DNA of 64,000 nucleotides from an uncultured Lachnospiraceae bacterium (lineage in GTDB: Bacteria > Bacillota > Clostridia > Lachnospirales > Lachnospiraceae), in assembly GCA_947589305.1 (NCBI GenBank), contig CANQAP010000001.1, positions 124,001 through 188,000 on the forward strand. The letters run 5' to 3'. Of the stretch, positions 41,080 through 51,070 are shown in pieces (the first letter of the stretch is position 1; each line of letters starts with the position of its first letter). A model generated the notes under the pieces. That model did not search any database and had not been told where the DNA came from. It worked only from the letters and a program-made list of their open reading frames with translations. Position numbers and translations under genes: made by a program.

Positions 41080-42459
41080 ATGAATAGTCGGGCAATGATG
41101 GAATTAGATGAAGAACTCAATGCACAGTTTGATGATCTGGTGAAATATTGTATGGTTTCCGGAGCGATCAATCAGGAACTATATGCAGAATATGATGTAA
41201 AACGGGGATTGCGGGATTCCAACGGAAAAGGGGTCCTGACCGGTTTGACAGAGATTGCTGACGTGGTATCTACGAAATTTGTAGACGGAGTAAAGGTACC
41301 TTGTGACGGTAAACTTTACTATCAGGGATACGACGTGCAGGAGTTGGTTAAAAGCTACGAGAAACGTCGGTTTGCGTTTGAGGAGAGTACATATCTGCTG
41401 TTGTTTGGGGACCTGCCAAATGCACAGCAATTCAAGAGTTTTTTGGATATATTGGCGAGTCTTCAGGAATTATCGGGAAATTTTATCCGGGATGTGATCA
41501 TGAAGGCTCCAAGCGCTAATATCATGAACGGATTACAGCGGTGTGTCCTGACACTGTACTCCTATGACGAAAAACCGGATGATATCACGGTCCCAAACGT
41601 ATTGCGACAGTCTTTGCAGCTCATAGGGAAGATACCGCTGATCTCGGTATATTCATACCACGCATACCGGCACATTCACTACGGAGAGAATTTAGTCATC
41701 CGCACGCCGGATAAGAATTTATCCACGGCGGAGAATATCTTGCAGATGCTCCGTCCGGACGGGCAATTTACGGAACTGGAAGCGCGGGTGCTGGATATTG
41801 CTTTGGTGCTGCACGCAGAACACGGAGGCGGTAATAATTCGACCTTTACCAATCATGTAGTCACGTCTTCCGGTACGGACACATACTCGGCGGTAGCCGC
41901 GTCCATCGCATCTTTAAAAGGACCGCGGCACGGCGGCGCCAATCTTAAAGTACAGCAGATGTTTGAAGATATGCGGGAGCATCTGGCGGATCGTCAGGAT
42001 GAAGACGAGATCCGCATGTATCTGAAAAAGATTTTAGATAAAGAGACGTTTGATCGGGCAGGTTTGATCTACGGCATGGGGCATGCCGTGTATACGGAAT
42101 CAGATCCGCGGGAACAGGTCCTGAAAGAGTATGCGGAAAAACTCTCGATCGAAAAAGGCATGCACGATGAATTCCTGTTCCATGAACGTGTCGAACGTCT
42201 GGCGGCGGAAGTGATCACGGAGCGTCGGCGTCTGTTCAAACCGATATGCGCCAACGTGGATTTTTACAGTGGATTTGTCTATACAATGCTGGGGATTCCG
42301 GAAGAACTGTTCACACCGATTTTTGCGATATCCCGTATTTCCGGATGGAGCGCCCACCGGTTAGAGGAACTGGTAAATAACGGCAAGATCATCCGGCCGG
42401 CATATAAATTTGTCGGCGTGCATAAAAAGTTTTATGATATCGAGGAACGATACTGGTAG
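41080..42459 (+). CDS. Citrate synthase family protein
   Basis: LHAEHGGGNNSTFTNHVVTSSGTDTYSAVAASIASLKGPRHGGAN, GMGHAVY; ATG at 41080 after TTAGGAGG. Confidence 0.93.
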   Translation: MNSRAMMELDEELNAQFDDLVKYCMVSGAINQELYAEYDVKRGLRDSNGKGVLTGLTEIADVVSTKFVDGVKVPCDGKLYYQGYDVQELVKSYEKRRFAFEESTYLLLFGDLPNAQQFKSFLDILASLQELSGNFIRDVIMKAPSANIMNGLQRCVLTLYSYDEKPDDITVPNVLRQSLQLIGKIPLISVYSYHAYRHIHYGENLVIRTPDKNLSTAENILQMLRPDGQFTELEARVLDIALVLHAEHGGGNNSTFTNHVVTSSGTDTYSAVAASIASLKGPRHGGANLKVQQMFEDMREHLADRQDEDEIRMYLKKILDKETFDRAGLIYGMGHAVYTESDPREQVLKEYAEKLSIEKGMHDEFLFHERVERLAAEVITERRRLFKPICANVDFYSGFVYTMLGIPEELFTPIFAISRISGWSAHRLEELVNNGKIIRPAYKFVGVHKKFYDIEERYW

Positions 42460-42486
42460 TTGTACCTCCCATGCCATACGGAAATA

Positions 42487-42523
42487 AAAGGAGCGTTGCG
42501 CCCTTCGGGCGCAATGCTCCTTT
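42487..42523. terminator. Bidirectional terminator between convergent genes
   Basis: aaaggagcgttgcgc-ccttcgg-gcgcaatgctccttt. Confidence 0.88.
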
Positions 42524-42553
42524 CGTCATTCTATACGACGTCGTATCCAATGA

Positions 42554-42769
42554 TCAGTGTTGCTCTACAACGGCATTTACATACATGTAGAATGTGATCA
42601 GGTACAGACCGGATAAGCCAACCAAAGCATAAATGATTCGGGAAATCCATGACATATTGCCAAAGATAAAGGCTACCAAGTCGAAACTGAAGAATCCAAT
42701 CAATCCCCAGTTAATTGCACCAATAATGGCAATTGTAAGAGCAATACAATCCAATACTTTATTGTTCAT
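42554..42769 (-). CDS. DUF378-like small membrane protein
   Basis: LDCIALTIAIIGAINWGLIGFFSFDLVAFIFG...RIIYALVGLSGLYL. Confidence 0.88.
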   Translation of the reverse strand: MNNKVLDCIALTIAIIGAINWGLIGFFSFDLVAFIFGNMSWISRIIYALVGLSGLYLITFYMYVNAVVEQH

Positions 42770-42823
42770 GCTGATTTACCTCCTTTTGGGGTTAGTATGG
42801 AACCCTTTGGGGTAAAATATACA

Positions 42824-43519
42824 TCAGGTTAAAAAATTTCCGGATTCGTCACCATAAATATCATATTTGATCGTCTGCATCCGTTGATCCGTTGCGGCAA
42901 TGATATCGGCGCATTCTTTTAGATCCTCCGAAATTTTTTTGGCATGTTCCGGATTTTTTTTGTATCGAAGTTGATGATCAAGGCTTGCCCAGAAATCCAT
43001 AGCGATGGTGCGGATCTGTACTTCCACCTGCATCGGCTGTTTCCGGTCGGAGAAGAAGACCGGGATCTCAACGATCAGATGCAAACTGCGGTATCCGTTT
43101 GGTTTCGGATCCTGAATATAGTCCTTGGTCTGTAATAAGGTGATGTCATCCTGCTTCGTCAGCATGCGGGAGACTTCATAGATATCATCAATAAACGGAC
43201 AGACCACACGGATGCCTGCCACATCATGTAAATGGAGATAAATGCTTTCCAGTGTGACCGGATATCCCTTAGTCTTTAACTTATTTAAAATGCTCTCCGG
43301 CGTCTTGACGCGTGTTTTGATAAAAGAAATCGGATTCCGTTTGTAACGGACGGAAAATTCGTCGTTTAAGACTTCCAATTTGGTCTGTACTTCACGGATC
43401 GCGCTCCGGTACATCATCATTAACTCCATATATAAATGAGCATTTTCCGCAAAATCTCCCGGCAGCTCAAGCATTTCGAGGTGATCGGATTCTATTGGTC
43501 TTTCTGTTTCCATGTTCAT
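42824..43519 (-). CDS. Small alarmone synthetase-like GTP pyrophosphokinase (RelA/SpoT synthetase domain)
   Basis: Single synthetase domain: ESIYLHLHDVAGIRVVCPFIDDIYEV, KDYIQDPKPNGYRSLHLIVEIPV, QIRTIAMDFWASLDHQLRYKK. Confidence 0.9.
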   Translation of the reverse strand: MNMETERPIESDHLEMLELPGDFAENAHLYMELMMMYRSAIREVQTKLEVLNDEFSVRYKRNPISFIKTRVKTPESILNKLKTKGYPVTLESIYLHLHDVAGIRVVCPFIDDIYEVSRMLTKQDDITLLQTKDYIQDPKPNGYRSLHLIVEIPVFFSDRKQPMQVEVQIRTIAMDFWASLDHQLRYKKNPEHAKKISEDLKECADIIAATDQRMQTIKYDIYGDESGNFLT

Positions 43520-43747
43520 ATTCCCTTCCGGCAGATTGCCATTCCGATGATTTTTTTCGATAAAATCAGTCTGTTTTATGATAAAAATAGTTTATTACAT
43601 AGAATATAATGTGTCAATGAAGGGGAAAGTAAAACAAATTATTTTTCTTGCAATTTGTACCAATAAATAATAAAATATAATCGGCAGAAAATGGTTTTTC
43701 ATTAAAAATGGAGAATCGTGAAATAAATATACAACGGAGGGCTTGAT

Positions 43748-45172
43748 ATGAGCAATAATTCTCAATTGTCTGCAAGACAGCGGATTGCTTCTTTGTTAGA
43801 TGACTCCAGCTTTGTAGAGGTTGGCGCCTATGTAACTGCCAGAAGCACGGATTTTAACTTGCCAGACAAGGAAACACCGGCTGACGGTGTCGTGACCGGA
43901 TATGGTACCATTGATACCAATTTGGTATTCGTATACAGTCAGGATGCGGAGATACTCAACGGTTCGATCGGTGAAATGCACGCAAACAAAATCTGTCATC
44001 TTTACGATATGGCGGTGAAAATGGGTGCGCCGATCATTGGATTGATCGATTGTGCAGGTCTGCGGCTTCAAGAGGCTATGGATGCACTTAACGGATTTGG
44101 ACGGATCTATGCCAAACAGTCGGCGGCATCCGGTGTGATTCCGCAAATCACTGCTGTGTTCGGAAGCTGCGGCGGTGGCGCGGCTCTCTTTCCTGCATTA
44201 AGTGATTTTGCTTATATGACAAAGGAAGACGCCAAATTATTTGTGAACGCGCCGAATGTCTTGGATGGCAATCATGTTTCCAAACTGGATACCGCATCAG
44301 CGGCATATCAGAGCGAACATGCCGGAACGATAGATGATATATTTGATACGGAAGCGGAAGTATTGGGACAGATCCGTCAGTTGGTGACGTTTCTGCCGGC
44401 AAATAATGAAACGGATCTATCATATACCGATTGCGAGGACGATCTGAATCGTCTGGTGGATGTTGAAGGGTTTGTAGATGACGCAAAGTCATTATTGATC
44501 ACGATTTCGGACAGTCAGCAGTTTATAGAGACTAAGAAAGCATATGCGGCGGATATGGTGACCGGATTTATCCGTCTGAACGGAACGACCGTTGGATGCG
44601 TGGCAAATCAGGGACAGGCAGGCGGTACGGTCCTGTCAGTGACCGGCGCATATAAAGCGGCGGAATTTGTTCGCTTTTGCGACGCCTTTGAAATTCCGGT
44701 CCTGACCGTGACCAATGTGAAAGGATACAAAGCGACCGTAGAAGAAGAAGCCGGTATGGCGAAAGCGGTTGCTTCCATGACGGCGGCTTTTGCGGGTGCT
44801 TCCGTGCCGAAGGTCAACCTGATCATCGGGGAAGCCTATGGCTCCGCATATACCGCAATGAATTCCAAGGCGACAGGGGCGGACATCGAATACGCTTGGC
44901 AGAATGCCAAGATGGGCATGATGGAACCGGAAACTGCCGTACAGATCATATATGCGGATGAGATTGCCGGCGCCGCAGATCAAAAGGCGTTTCTTGCGGA
45001 AAAGAAACAGATCTTTGCGACGGAACAGGCAAGTGTCATGGCTGCGGCAAGACGGGGCATTGTGGATGATATCTTAGTGCCGAATGCCACCAGAAAGCGT
45101 TTGATCGCGGCATTTGAAATGCTTTATACAAAAAGTGAAGACATGCCGGCAAAAAAGCATGCTTGTAAATAA
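43748..45172 (+). CDS. Acyl-CoA carboxylase/decarboxylase carboxyltransferase subunit (MmdA/GcdA-like)
   Basis: Crotonase-fold carboxyltransferase signatures: GLIDCAGLRLQEAMDALNGFGRIY, AVFGSCGGGAAL, LIIGEAYGSAYTAMNSKATGAD. Confidence 0.88.
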   Translation: MSNNSQLSARQRIASLLDDSSFVEVGAYVTARSTDFNLPDKETPADGVVTGYGTIDTNLVFVYSQDAEILNGSIGEMHANKICHLYDMAVKMGAPIIGLIDCAGLRLQEAMDALNGFGRIYAKQSAASGVIPQITAVFGSCGGGAALFPALSDFAYMTKEDAKLFVNAPNVLDGNHVSKLDTASAAYQSEHAGTIDDIFDTEAEVLGQIRQLVTFLPANNETDLSYTDCEDDLNRLVDVEGFVDDAKSLLITISDSQQFIETKKAYAADMVTGFIRLNGTTVGCVANQGQAGGTVLSVTGAYKAAEFVRFCDAFEIPVLTVTNVKGYKATVEEEAGMAKAVASMTAAFAGASVPKVNLIIGEAYGSAYTAMNSKATGADIEYAWQNAKMGMMEPETAVQIIYADEIAGAADQKAFLAEKKQIFATEQASVMAAARRGIVDDILVPNATRKRLIAAFEMLYTKSEDMPAKKHACK

Positions 45173-45192
45173 AATAGAGAGGTGACAACGAA

Positions 45193-45960
45193 ATGAAAAG
45201 AAAGAAAATGCTGTTACTCCTTTCCTTGTTTATTGTGTCACTTCTGTTGACGGCGTGCGGTCAGAAGGATGTGATTCCGGAAGCATTTGATGCTAACACC
45301 TATTCGGATGCTTTGGAGTCATTGACGCTAACGGTTTTGAAGAGCAGTGATACCGAGTTGCGGATCAGTGCAAATGAAGAAGCGGAACCGTTTAATTCCT
45401 TGGCGAGCGGAATCCTGACGGCAAAAGAAGAGGCAGGTGATCCGATTGAAGTGGAGGAATCATATGTCACGACTTCCGAAGATACGGTAACGGTCGTAGT
45501 CGTGGTACGGCATGAAGAACGAAACGTTAATTATGAATATACCTACGAACCGAATCCGAGTGCGGAATATAATCCGAATGCCCCTGCATATTCCCTGATC
45601 CAGATTGTGGTAATGCCACAATATACGATCGGCGAGCTGATGCAGGAAGCCGGTATCAACACACTCATGGGTATGGGAATCGTCTTTTTGGTATTGATCT
45701 TCATTTCCTGCATCATCAGTCTGTTTCGGTTTTTACCGGGCAGCGGAGCAAAGAAAGCCGCAGCAAAGCAGACAGAAAAGACAGTACAGCCGGCGCCGAC
45801 ACAGGCAGTACAGCCACAACCGGAGAATCCGATGGAGAATGCGCAGTTGGTGGCAGTCATTACGGCGGCGGTACTTGCGGCAAACGGCAGCGACACACAA
45901 AATACGCTTACCAGCAGTGATACATTAATCGTACGATCAATCAAGAGAGTATCTCGATAA
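45193..45960 (+). CDS. OadG-like sodium pump decarboxylase gamma subunit with N-terminal lipoprotein-like extension
   Basis: Signal/lipobox LLLTACGQK, ectodomain, then GINTLMGMGIVFLVLIFISCIISLFRFL (OadG-like TM) and a Pro/Gln linker. Confidence 0.75.
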   Translation: MKRKKMLLLLSLFIVSLLLTACGQKDVIPEAFDANTYSDALESLTLTVLKSSDTELRISANEEAEPFNSLASGILTAKEEAGDPIEVEESYVTTSEDTVTVVVVVRHEERNVNYEYTYEPNPSAEYNPNAPAYSLIQIVVMPQYTIGELMQEAGINTLMGMGIVFLVLIFISCIISLFRFLPGSGAKKAAAKQTEKTVQPAPTQAVQPQPENPMENAQLVAVITAAVLAANGSDTQNTLTSSDTLIVRSIKRVSR

Positions 45961-45977
45961 TATAGGAGGATATAACA

Positions 45978-46358
45978 ATGAAAAATTATAGAATTACCGT
46001 AAACGGTACCGCTTATGACGTAGCAGTAGAAGAATTGGGAGCGAGTGCAACACCGGCTCCGCAAGCCACAGCGCCTGCGGCTCCGGCTCCGCAAGCCGCC
46101 GCGCCGGCAGCTCCGGCTCCGGCAGCATCGGCAGGCAGTGCCGGAAGCATTGCCGTTACGGCTCCGATGCCGGGTAAGATTTTATCCGTAAAGGCTTCTG
46201 TGGGACAGAGCGTAAAGAAGGGTGACGTTGTATTGATTTTGGAAGCCATGAAGATGGAGAATGAGGTGGTGGCTCCGGAAGACGGAACGATCGCAAGCAT
46301 TGATGTCAGTGTCGGCGCGACAGTAGAAGCCGGTGACATGCTGGCAACCTTAAACTAA
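45978..46358 (+). CDS. Biotin carboxyl carrier subunit of decarboxylase
   Basis: Ala/Pro-rich linker, then VTAPMPGKILSVKASVGQSVKKGDVVLILEAMKMENEVVAPEDG (biotinyl-Lys in AMKM). Confidence 0.95.
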   Translation: MKNYRITVNGTAYDVAVEELGASATPAPQATAPAAPAPQAAAPAAPAPAASAGSAGSIAVTAPMPGKILSVKASVGQSVKKGDVVLILEAMKMENEVVAPEDGTIASIDVSVGATVEAGDMLATLN

Positions 46359-46397
46359 CAATAGCCATTGGCTGGAAATCTGACAGGAGGAAACAAC

Positions 46398-47528
46398 ATG
46401 GACTACATTATCTCAACGTTTCAGAACCTTGCGAGTCAGACTGCCTTTGCGACACTCGACATTAAAAACTATGCGATGATCTTGCTTGCTTTGTTTTTCT
46501 TATGGCTGGCGATTGCAAAGGGTTTTGAACCGTTACTTTTAGTACCAATCGCATTTGGTATGTTACTTTCAAATATGTTTCCAAGCATTATTCAAGAAGG
46601 CGGATTGCTGCATTTCTTTTATTTGCTGGATGAATGGAGTATCTTACCGTCGTTGATCTTTCTAGGCGTAGGCGCCATGACGGATTTCGGTCCGCTGATC
46701 GCGAATCCGAAGAGCTTTTTATTAGGCGCTGCCGCTCAGTTTGGCATTTATGCGGCATATTTTTTGGCGATCTTTATGGGATTTGACGGAAGAGAAGCAG
46801 CCGCTATTTCCATTATCGGCGGCGCAGACGGTCCGACTTCCATTTTCCTTGCCGGAAAATTGGGGATGGGCGGTACCCTGATGGGACCGATCGCGGTTGC
46901 CGCATACTCCTATATGGCATTGGTTCCGGTTATTCAACCACCGTTCATGAAATTGTTCACAACGGAAAAAGAACGAAAGATCAAGATGGAACAGTTGCGT
47001 CCGGTCTCAAAACTGGAAAAGATCCTCTTTCCGATCATCGTGACGATCGTGGTAGTGCTGATCCTTCCGACCACGGCGCCGCTTGTCGGCATGCTGATGC
47101 TTGGAAATCTGTTCCGTGAATGCGGCGTAGTAAAGCAGCTGACGGAAACTGCTTCTAACGCTTTAATGTATATCGTAGTCATTTTACTGGGAACCTCTGT
47201 CGGTGCAACGACTACCGCGCAGGCATTCCTGACTTGGGATACGATTAAGATCGTATTCTTAGGTTTGGTCGCATTCTGTGTCGGTACTTCCGCAGGCGTG
47301 CTGTTTGGTAAACTGATGTGTTGGATCACCAAGGGTAAGGTCAATCCATTGATCGGGTCGGCAGGCGTGTCTGCTGTACCGATGGCGGCGCGTGTTTCAC
47401 AGAAGGTTGGCTCGGAAGCGGATCCGACAAATTTTTTACTGATGCACGCTATGGGACCGAATGTTGCCGGTGTGATCGGAACGGCAGTCGCCGCCGGTAC
47501 ATTTATGGCTATTTTTGGAGTGAAATAA
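46398..47528 (+). CDS. Sodium ion-translocating decarboxylase beta subunit
   Basis: [78 protein letters not shown] at 46398. Confidence 0.95.
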   Translation: MDYIISTFQNLASQTAFATLDIKNYAMILLALFFLWLAIAKGFEPLLLVPIAFGMLLSNMFPSIIQEGGLLHFFYLLDEWSILPSLIFLGVGAMTDFGPLIANPKSFLLGAAAQFGIYAAYFLAIFMGFDGREAAAISIIGGADGPTSIFLAGKLGMGGTLMGPIAVAAYSYMALVPVIQPPFMKLFTTEKERKIKMEQLRPVSKLEKILFPIIVTIVVVLILPTTAPLVGMLMLGNLFRECGVVKQLTETASNALMYIVVILLGTSVGATTTAQAFLTWDTIKIVFLGLVAFCVGTSAGVLFGKLMCWITKGKVNPLIGSAGVSAVPMAARVSQKVGSEADPTNFLLMHAMGPNVAGVIGTAVAAGTFMAIFGVK

Positions 47529-47576
47529 GGTCAGAAACAGTTTGAATGAAAGGAACTATGATAAGGAGGAACAATT

Positions 47577-48992
47577 ATGGCAAATCAGAATACGGCAAAG
47601 CCGATTAAGATTACCGAAACGGTACTGCGTGATGCGCATCAATCCCTGATCGCAACACGTATGACGACTGAGCAGATGCTGCCGATTATTGATAAAATGG
47701 ATCAGGTGGGATATCATTCCGTTGAATGCTGGGGCGGCGCAACCTTTGATGCGTCCCTTCGTTTCCTGCATGAAGATCCTTGGGAACGGTTACGGAAATT
47801 AAGAGACGGATTTAAAAAGACAAAACTACAGATGTTGTTCCGTGGACAGAATATTTTGGGATATCGTCCGTATGCCGATGATGTTGTAGAGTATTTTGTA
47901 CAAAAATCGATCGCAAACGGTATTGATATCATCCGTATCTTTGACTGCTTAAACGACCTGCGGAATCTGCAGACAGCCGTTAAGGCGGCAAATAAAGAAA
48001 AAGGTCATGCGCAGGTTGCGTTGTCTTATACCTTGGGAGATGCCTACACCTTGGATTACTGGAAAGAGACGGCGAAACGGATTGAAGATATGGGTGCAGA
48101 TTCCATCTGTATCAAAGACATGGCAGGTTTGTTGGTGCCATATAAGGCAACGGAATTGGTAGAGGCATTAAAGGAAGGTTCCAGTCTTCCGATCCAACTG
48201 CATACGCATTATACCTCCGGCGTCGCTTCCATGACTTACTTAAAGGCGGTAGAGGCAGGCTGTGACGTGATCGATACTGCGATGTCTCCGTTTGCTCTCG
48301 GCACCAGCCAGCCGGCAACGGAAGTTATGGTAGAGACATTCAAGGGAACACCGTATGATACCGGATTTGACCAGAAGCTGCTGGCGGAAATCGCGGATTA
48401 TTTCCGACCGCTGCGGGAGGAAGCGATCGCTTCCGGACTGTTAAATCCGAAAGTGCTGGGAGTAGATATCAAGACTTTGATGTATCAGGTGCCGGGAGGC
48501 ATGTTGTCAAATATGGTATCGCAGTTAAAAGAAATGAAAGCAGAAGACCGGTATTATGATGTGTTGGAAGAGATTCCAAGAGTTCGGAAGGATTTTGGAG
48601 AATGCCCGCTGGTAACTCCGTCCAGCCAGATCGTCGGTACGCAGGCGGTACTCAATGTCATTACGGGTGAACGCTATAAGACAACAACAAAAGAGACCAA
48701 AGACGTCTTATCCGGAAAATACGGACAGACCGTAAAACCGTTCAATCCGGAAGTGCAGAAGAAAGTAATCGGCGATACGGAGCCTTTGACCTGTCGTCCG
48801 GCAGATTTACTGGAACCGGAATTGGATAAGATCGAAGCGGAAATGGCACAGTATAAGGAACAGGATGAGGATGTATTGACTTATGCACTGTTCCCACAGG
48901 TAGCAACAGAGTTCTTTCAATACAGAGAAGCGCAGAAGACGAAAGTGGATGCCTCGGTAGCGGATACCGAAAATAAGGTATATCCAGTCTAA
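47577..48992 (+). CDS. Oxaloacetate decarboxylase alpha / pyruvate carboxylase subunit B-like carboxyltransferase (no biotin domain)
   Basis: ITETVLRDAHQSLIATRMTTEQMLPI, ECWGGATFDASLRFLHEDPWERLR, LFRGQNILGYRPYADDVV; 471 aa ending without an AMKM motif. Confidence 0.93.
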   Translation: MANQNTAKPIKITETVLRDAHQSLIATRMTTEQMLPIIDKMDQVGYHSVECWGGATFDASLRFLHEDPWERLRKLRDGFKKTKLQMLFRGQNILGYRPYADDVVEYFVQKSIANGIDIIRIFDCLNDLRNLQTAVKAANKEKGHAQVALSYTLGDAYTLDYWKETAKRIEDMGADSICIKDMAGLLVPYKATELVEALKEGSSLPIQLHTHYTSGVASMTYLKAVEAGCDVIDTAMSPFALGTSQPATEVMVETFKGTPYDTGFDQKLLAEIADYFRPLREEAIASGLLNPKVLGVDIKTLMYQVPGGMLSNMVSQLKEMKAEDRYYDVLEEIPRVRKDFGECPLVTPSSQIVGTQAVLNVITGERYKTTTKETKDVLSGKYGQTVKPFNPEVQKKVIGDTEPLTCRPADLLEPELDKIEAEMAQYKEQDEDVLTYALFPQVATEFFQYREAQKTKVDASVADTENKVYPV

Positions 48993-49008
48993 GCGCGGAT
49001 CAAAGGAA

Positions 49009-49037
49009 GAGGTTGTCAGGTGTGGCAGCCTCTTTTT
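49009..49037 (+). terminator. Rho-independent terminator after the decarboxylase operon
   Basis: gaggttg ... cagcctc ttttt (one G-T pair). Confidence 0.75.
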
Positions 49038-49072
49038 CATATATAGTAAGAACGGAAAGCAGCAGGGCAATT

Positions 49073-50308
49073 ATGAAACGAATACTGATCATCGGCGGTG
49101 GCGCCGCTGGAATGATGGCTGCGATCGCAGCCGCGGAAAACCACAATCAGGTCATACTGTTGGAGCAGAACGAAAAGCTGGGAAAAAAGCTATTCATCAC
49201 CGGAAAAGGACGTTGCAATCTGACCAATGCGTGTGAAATGGAAGAGTTGATCGCAAATATCGTGACCAACCATAAGTTTTTATATAGTTCGCTGTATGGT
49301 TTTGATAATCAGGCAGTCATGCGTTTTTTTGAGACGCTTGGCGTACCGTTGAAAACGGAACGGGGCAACCGTGTCTTTCCGGTCAGCGATCATGCGTCGG
49401 ATATCATACGGGCGTTGGAGCGGGAACTACACAGAAGGAAGGTGGAGATCCGCTTACGGACCCGTGTCAGTGGGCTGTGTATCGGACAGAAAAAGATAAC
49501 GGGTGTGTATCTGGCAGACAACACGCGGCTGGAGGCAGATGCGGTCGTAGTGGCAACCGGCGGTCTGTCTTATCCAAGCACCGGTTCTACAGGTGACGGT
49601 TATCGGTTTGCCCGTGAAGCGGGACATACCATAGTCGGCTGCCGTCCTTCATTGGTGCCTATGGTCACGAAAGAGCCATGGTGCAAAGACCTGATGGGAC
49701 TGACATTAAAAAATGTGACCTTTACTTTATACAATGGGAAAAAGATCTTATTTCACGGATTCGGTGAACTGTTATTTACACATTTCGGGATCAGCGGACC
49801 GTTGGTATTAAGCGCCAGCGCCTATCTGGGAACCGGTTCCGAGACTGGTTATGAGGCACGGCTGGATTTAAAACCGGCGCTGACGACAGAACAACTGGAC
49901 GAACGTCTGCAAAGGGATTTTTTCCGTTATCAGAACCGGCAGTTATGCAATGCCATGGATGATCTGCTTCCCAAAAAGATGATTCCTGTCGTGATCGCCG
50001 AGAGTGGGATCCCGTCAGCAAAAAAAGTGAACGGTTTGACGAGACAGGAACGTCTCACATTGGTTCAGACCTTAAAATCCCTTCCGCTGCATATTATCGG
50101 GACAAGAGATTATCCGGAAGCGATCGTGACAGCCGGCGGCATACATGTAAAAGAGATTCATCCGCAGACCATGGAATCCAAGCTGGTCAAGGGATTATAT
50201 TTCGCAGGTGAAGTGCTGGATACGGACGCCCTGACCGGCGGATTCAATTTGCAGATCGCATGGAGTACCGGATATGCCGCGGGATGCGGGACTGCTTTGC
50301 ATGATTGA
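49073..50308 (+). CDS. HI0933-family FAD/NAD(P)-dependent flavoprotein (BaiN/RdsA-like)
   Basis: ILIIGGGAAGMMAAIAAAE, GKGRCNLTNACE, VVVATGGLSYPSTGSTGDGYRFAREAGH, GLYFAGEVLDTDALTGGFNLQIAWSTGYAAG. Confidence 0.93.
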   Translation: MKRILIIGGGAAGMMAAIAAAENHNQVILLEQNEKLGKKLFITGKGRCNLTNACEMEELIANIVTNHKFLYSSLYGFDNQAVMRFFETLGVPLKTERGNRVFPVSDHASDIIRALERELHRRKVEIRLRTRVSGLCIGQKKITGVYLADNTRLEADAVVVATGGLSYPSTGSTGDGYRFAREAGHTIVGCRPSLVPMVTKEPWCKDLMGLTLKNVTFTLYNGKKILFHGFGELLFTHFGISGPLVLSASAYLGTGSETGYEARLDLKPALTTEQLDERLQRDFFRYQNRQLCNAMDDLLPKKMIPVVIAESGIPSAKKVNGLTRQERLTLVQTLKSLPLHIIGTRDYPEAIVTAGGIHVKEIHPQTMESKLVKGLYFAGEVLDTDALTGGFNLQIAWSTGYAAGCGTALHD

Positions 50309-50333
50309 AACCGAAACGAAAAAATGATATAAT
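50305..50333 (+). promoter_or_regulatory. Putative promoter of cmk
   Basis: TTGAAA - 17 nt - TATAAT. Confidence 0.62.
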
Positions 50334-50398
50334 CGGGTGAAACGGAACAAACGGTACAAGTACCGTTGATATCCATACGGAAAGAGAGGGAACGGACG

Positions 50399-51070
50399 AT
50401 GGCAAGCGTGGCAATAGACGGACCTGCCGGAGCGGGAAAAAGCACTATAGCAAAGCTGGTGGCAAAAGAATTACAGGCAATTTATGTAGATACCGGCGCG
50501 ATGTATCGTGCCATAGCCATTTATTTCCTACAGGAACATCTTGATCCGGAGATTCCGGAAGATGTTGAAAAAGTCTGCGCGGAGGTGGACGTCGGTATCA
50601 CTTATGAAAACGGCGTACAGCAGGTGTGGTTGAACGGAGAGAATGTAACGGCGCGTTTGCGGACGGAAGAAGTGGGAAATATGGCGTCGGTTTCGTCGGC
50701 AAAACAACCGGTGCGGGATAAGCTGCTGCAGCTGCAGCGTGATATGGCATTGACGCATCCTGTCGTCATGGACGGACGCGACATCGGCACCCATGTTCTG
50801 CCGAATGCGGATGTCAAGATTTTCCTGACCGCATCCTCGGCGGAACGGGCAAGAAGGCGTTATGAAGAACTGACGCAAAAAGGAGAGGTCTGTGATATTC
50901 AACAGATTGAAGCGGATATCGTAAAACGGGATCTTCAGGACTCTACCAGAGACATAGCGCCGCTTAAGCAGGCGGAAGACGCGTTTTATCTGGACAGCTC
51001 GGAGCTGAAGATACCGGAAGTCGTGGATATCATATTGAAAAAATGCAGGGAGACGAAAGCATGGAAGTGA
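50399..51070 (+). CDS. cmk: Cytidylate kinase
   Basis: VAIDGPAGAGKSTIAKLVAKEL, YVDTGAMYRAI, VMDGRDIGTHVLPNADVKIFLTASSAERARRR. Confidence 0.97.
   Translation: MASVAIDGPAGAGKSTIAKLVAKELQAIYVDTGAMYRAIAIYFLQEHLDPEIPEDVEKVCAEVDVGITYENGVQQVWLNGENVTARLRTEEVGNMASVSSAKQPVRDKLLQLQRDMALTHPVVMDGRDIGTHVLPNADVKIFLTASSAERARRRYEELTQKGEVCDIQQIEADIVKRDLQDSTRDIAPLKQAEDAFYLDSSELKIPEVVDIILKKCRETKAWK

Noticed and set aside
43748-45172. Assignment of the carboxyltransferase to a specific substrate (mmdA, gcdA or accDA)
   Set aside because: Family signatures are clear but substrate specificity cannot be read reliably without phylogeny, so no gene symbol is given.
46060-46135. GC-rich repeat (gctccggctccgcaagcc...) that could look like a tandem repeat locus
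   Set aside because: It encodes the ordinary Ala/Pro flexible linker of the biotin carrier subunit.
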